From positions 124,001 to 188,000 of the forward strand of contig JAFDVP010000012.1 of the NCBI GenBank assembly GCA_018268895.1: a stretch of 64,000 nucleotides of DNA, written 5' to 3'. Both the position numbers and the translations under genes were made by a program. Positions 63,247 to 64,000 of the stretch are shown here, in pieces (within the stretch, counting starts at the first letter, position 1; each line of letters starts with the position of its first letter). The DNA is from Acidobacteriota bacterium (lineage in GTDB: Bacteria; Acidobacteriota; Terriglobia; Terriglobales; Acidobacteriaceae). The notes beneath the pieces were generated by a model. That model saw only the letters and a program-made list of their open reading frames with translations, searched no databases and had not been told where the DNA came from.

Positions 63247-63294
63247 AGATGCAGGTCCTTCGACTACGCGCATTGCGCTCCGCTCAGGATGACA
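63247..63294. repeat. Dispersed repeat copy, GGTCCTTCG...CAGGATGACA class
   Basis: AGATGCAGGTCCTTCGACTA, then a short spacer, then CGCTCCGCTCAGGATGACA. It follows the palindromic element, as the degenerate copy at 41204 precedes one; the two classes seem to travel close together. Confidence 0.7.
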
Positions 63295-63322
63295 AACCTG
63301 GTGGAGCCAGCTTGTATGTCAT

Positions 63323-64000
63323 TTAGAGGATGAGCATACAGTCGCCGTAGGAGAAGAAGCGGTAGCGCTCGCGGACGGCGTGGGCGTAGGCGCCGAGCAC
63401 CTCTTCCCTTCCCGCGAAGGCCGAGACGAGCATGAGCAGCGTGGATTGCGGCAGGTGAAAGTTGGTGAGCAGGCCCGATACGACGCGGAACCCGTAGCCG
63501 GGGCTGATGAAGATGCTCGTCTCGCCGGAGTGTGGTTGGAGCCGGATGCCCGCGTGTGGCTCGAAGCCATCCTTTTCGGCGACGGTAGCGCAGTGCTCGA
63601 GTGTGCGCGTTGTGGTGGTTCCGGCGGCGATGATGCGGCGCTTTTCACGGAGTGCGGCGTTGATGGCGTCGGCGGTGGCGGCGGGCAGCGTGTAGTGCTC
63701 TGCGTGGAGATGGATGTCTTCGACGTTCTCGGCACGCACGGGCTGGAAGGTTCCGAGGCCGACGTGGAGGGTGATGGTTTCGATCTGGATGCCGCGATGG
63801 CGGAGTTGATCCAATACTTCGGGCGTGAAGTGGAGGCCCGCGGTGGGAGCGGCGGCGGAGCCTGGCTCGTGCGAGAACACGGTCTGGTAGCGGTCGCGAT
63901 CTTCGACGGTATCGCCGCGGTGGATATAGGGCGGCAGCGGCATGTGGCCAATCCGGTCGAGAATGGCGCGGAAGTTCTCCGTGGGTTTGAAGCGGAGGGT
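63323..64000 (-). CDS. queA: tRNA preQ1 ribosyltransferase-isomerase QueA, 5' part outside window
   Basis: C-terminal 225 residues of QueA, which transfers the ribosyl group of S-adenosylmethionine to preQ1 in tRNA to make epoxyqueuosine. Visible family motifs are [56 protein letters not shown] and the C-terminal [20 protein letters not shown] and [13 protein letters not shown]. The frame stays open to the right edge of the window, so the start is not visible. A competing open frame at 63319 has no homology and was rejected. Confidence 0.96.
   Translation of the reverse strand, partial: TLRFKPTENFRAILDRIGHMPLPPYIHRGDTVEDRDRYQTVFSHEPGSAAAPTAGLHFTPEVLDQLRHRGIQIETITLHVGLGTFQPVRAENVEDIHLHAEHYTLPAATADAINAALREKRRIIAAGTTTTRTLEHCATVAEKDGFEPHAGIRLQPHSGETSIFISPGYGFRVVSGLLTNFHLPQSTLLMLVSAFAGREEVLGAYAHAVRERYRFFSYGDCMLIL

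Noticed and set aside
63319..63951. 210-residue frame overlapping queA in another frame
   Set aside because: Ser/Pro/Arg-rich shadow; the queA frame has all family motifs.

Overview
The window looks like chromosomal DNA of an Acidobacteriota member, probably class Terriglobia (the Granulicella/Edaphobacter/Terriglobus type). This is an inference from gene content and style: about 60% GC, small conserved proteins of the type found there, large secreted Ig-repeat proteins, a YpdA-type bacillithiol-disulfide reductase, an RND pump next to an ABC exporter, and many short dispersed palindromes. I see no rRNA, tRNA, CRISPR array, transposase or phage gene. Most of it is core chromosome with a few accessory patches.

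Layout. 0-9.4 kb: mreB (leftward, own terminator), alanine dehydrogenase, an NtrY-like kinase overlapping an NtrX/NtrC-like regulator with a degenerate GAFTGA loop, and ftsK. 9.4-15.4 kb: a DUF2339/DUF3999 envelope pair (leftward), then a REC-HPt protein, a NarL-type regulator and ypdA (rightward). 15.6-21.9 kb: a leftward unit of RND pump, periplasmic adaptor, ABC ATPase and ABC-2 permease. 22-29 kb: envelope and redox proteins (OmpA-like, orphan GvpL/F, DUF481 barrel, two tandem c-type cytochromes, small beta-barrel). 28.9-32.4 kb: aspartase and class I fumarase transcribed divergently around a small unknown gene, linking aspartate, fumarate and malate. 32.9-41.2 kb: the most accessory part, with two secreted Ig-repeat proteins, a GreB-like factor, a DUF1566 protein, and a DUF433/DUF5615 toxin-antitoxin pair lying between a complete pgsA and a 137-bp duplicate of its 3' end.

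41.3-50.6 kb: glutamate dehydrogenase, trpE and trpG separated by a small opposite-strand gene, a methyltransferase, EF-P, acylphosphatase, adenine phosphoribosyltransferase and a zinc alcohol dehydrogenase. 50.8-57.7 kb: leftward genes for a lactonase-family propeller and two small proteins, then the chain xseA-glmM-histidine kinase, and a DUF2905 protein. 57.8-64 kb: a TPR membrane protein, a diguanylate cyclase, polA and the 3' part of queA, which runs off the window.

The most interesting signals are: (i) a family of roughly 30-bp palindromes found between genes and also in frame inside trpE, glmM and polA, resembling protein-coding palindromic elements; (ii) a shared C-terminal design in the two Ig-repeat proteins, where a two-helix hairpin ending in a GCG motif splits the last Ig-like domain; (iii) the toxin-antitoxin pair flanked by direct repeats of the pgsA 3' end; (iv) a perfect 16-bp inverted repeat that buries the ypdA start codon; (v) an EF-P with Asn at the tip normally carrying a modified Lys or Arg; and (vi) an NtrX-like regulator without an intact sigma-54 contact loop. 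Start codons were often moved inward from the longest frame using ribosome-binding sites and family lengths; the entries say where.
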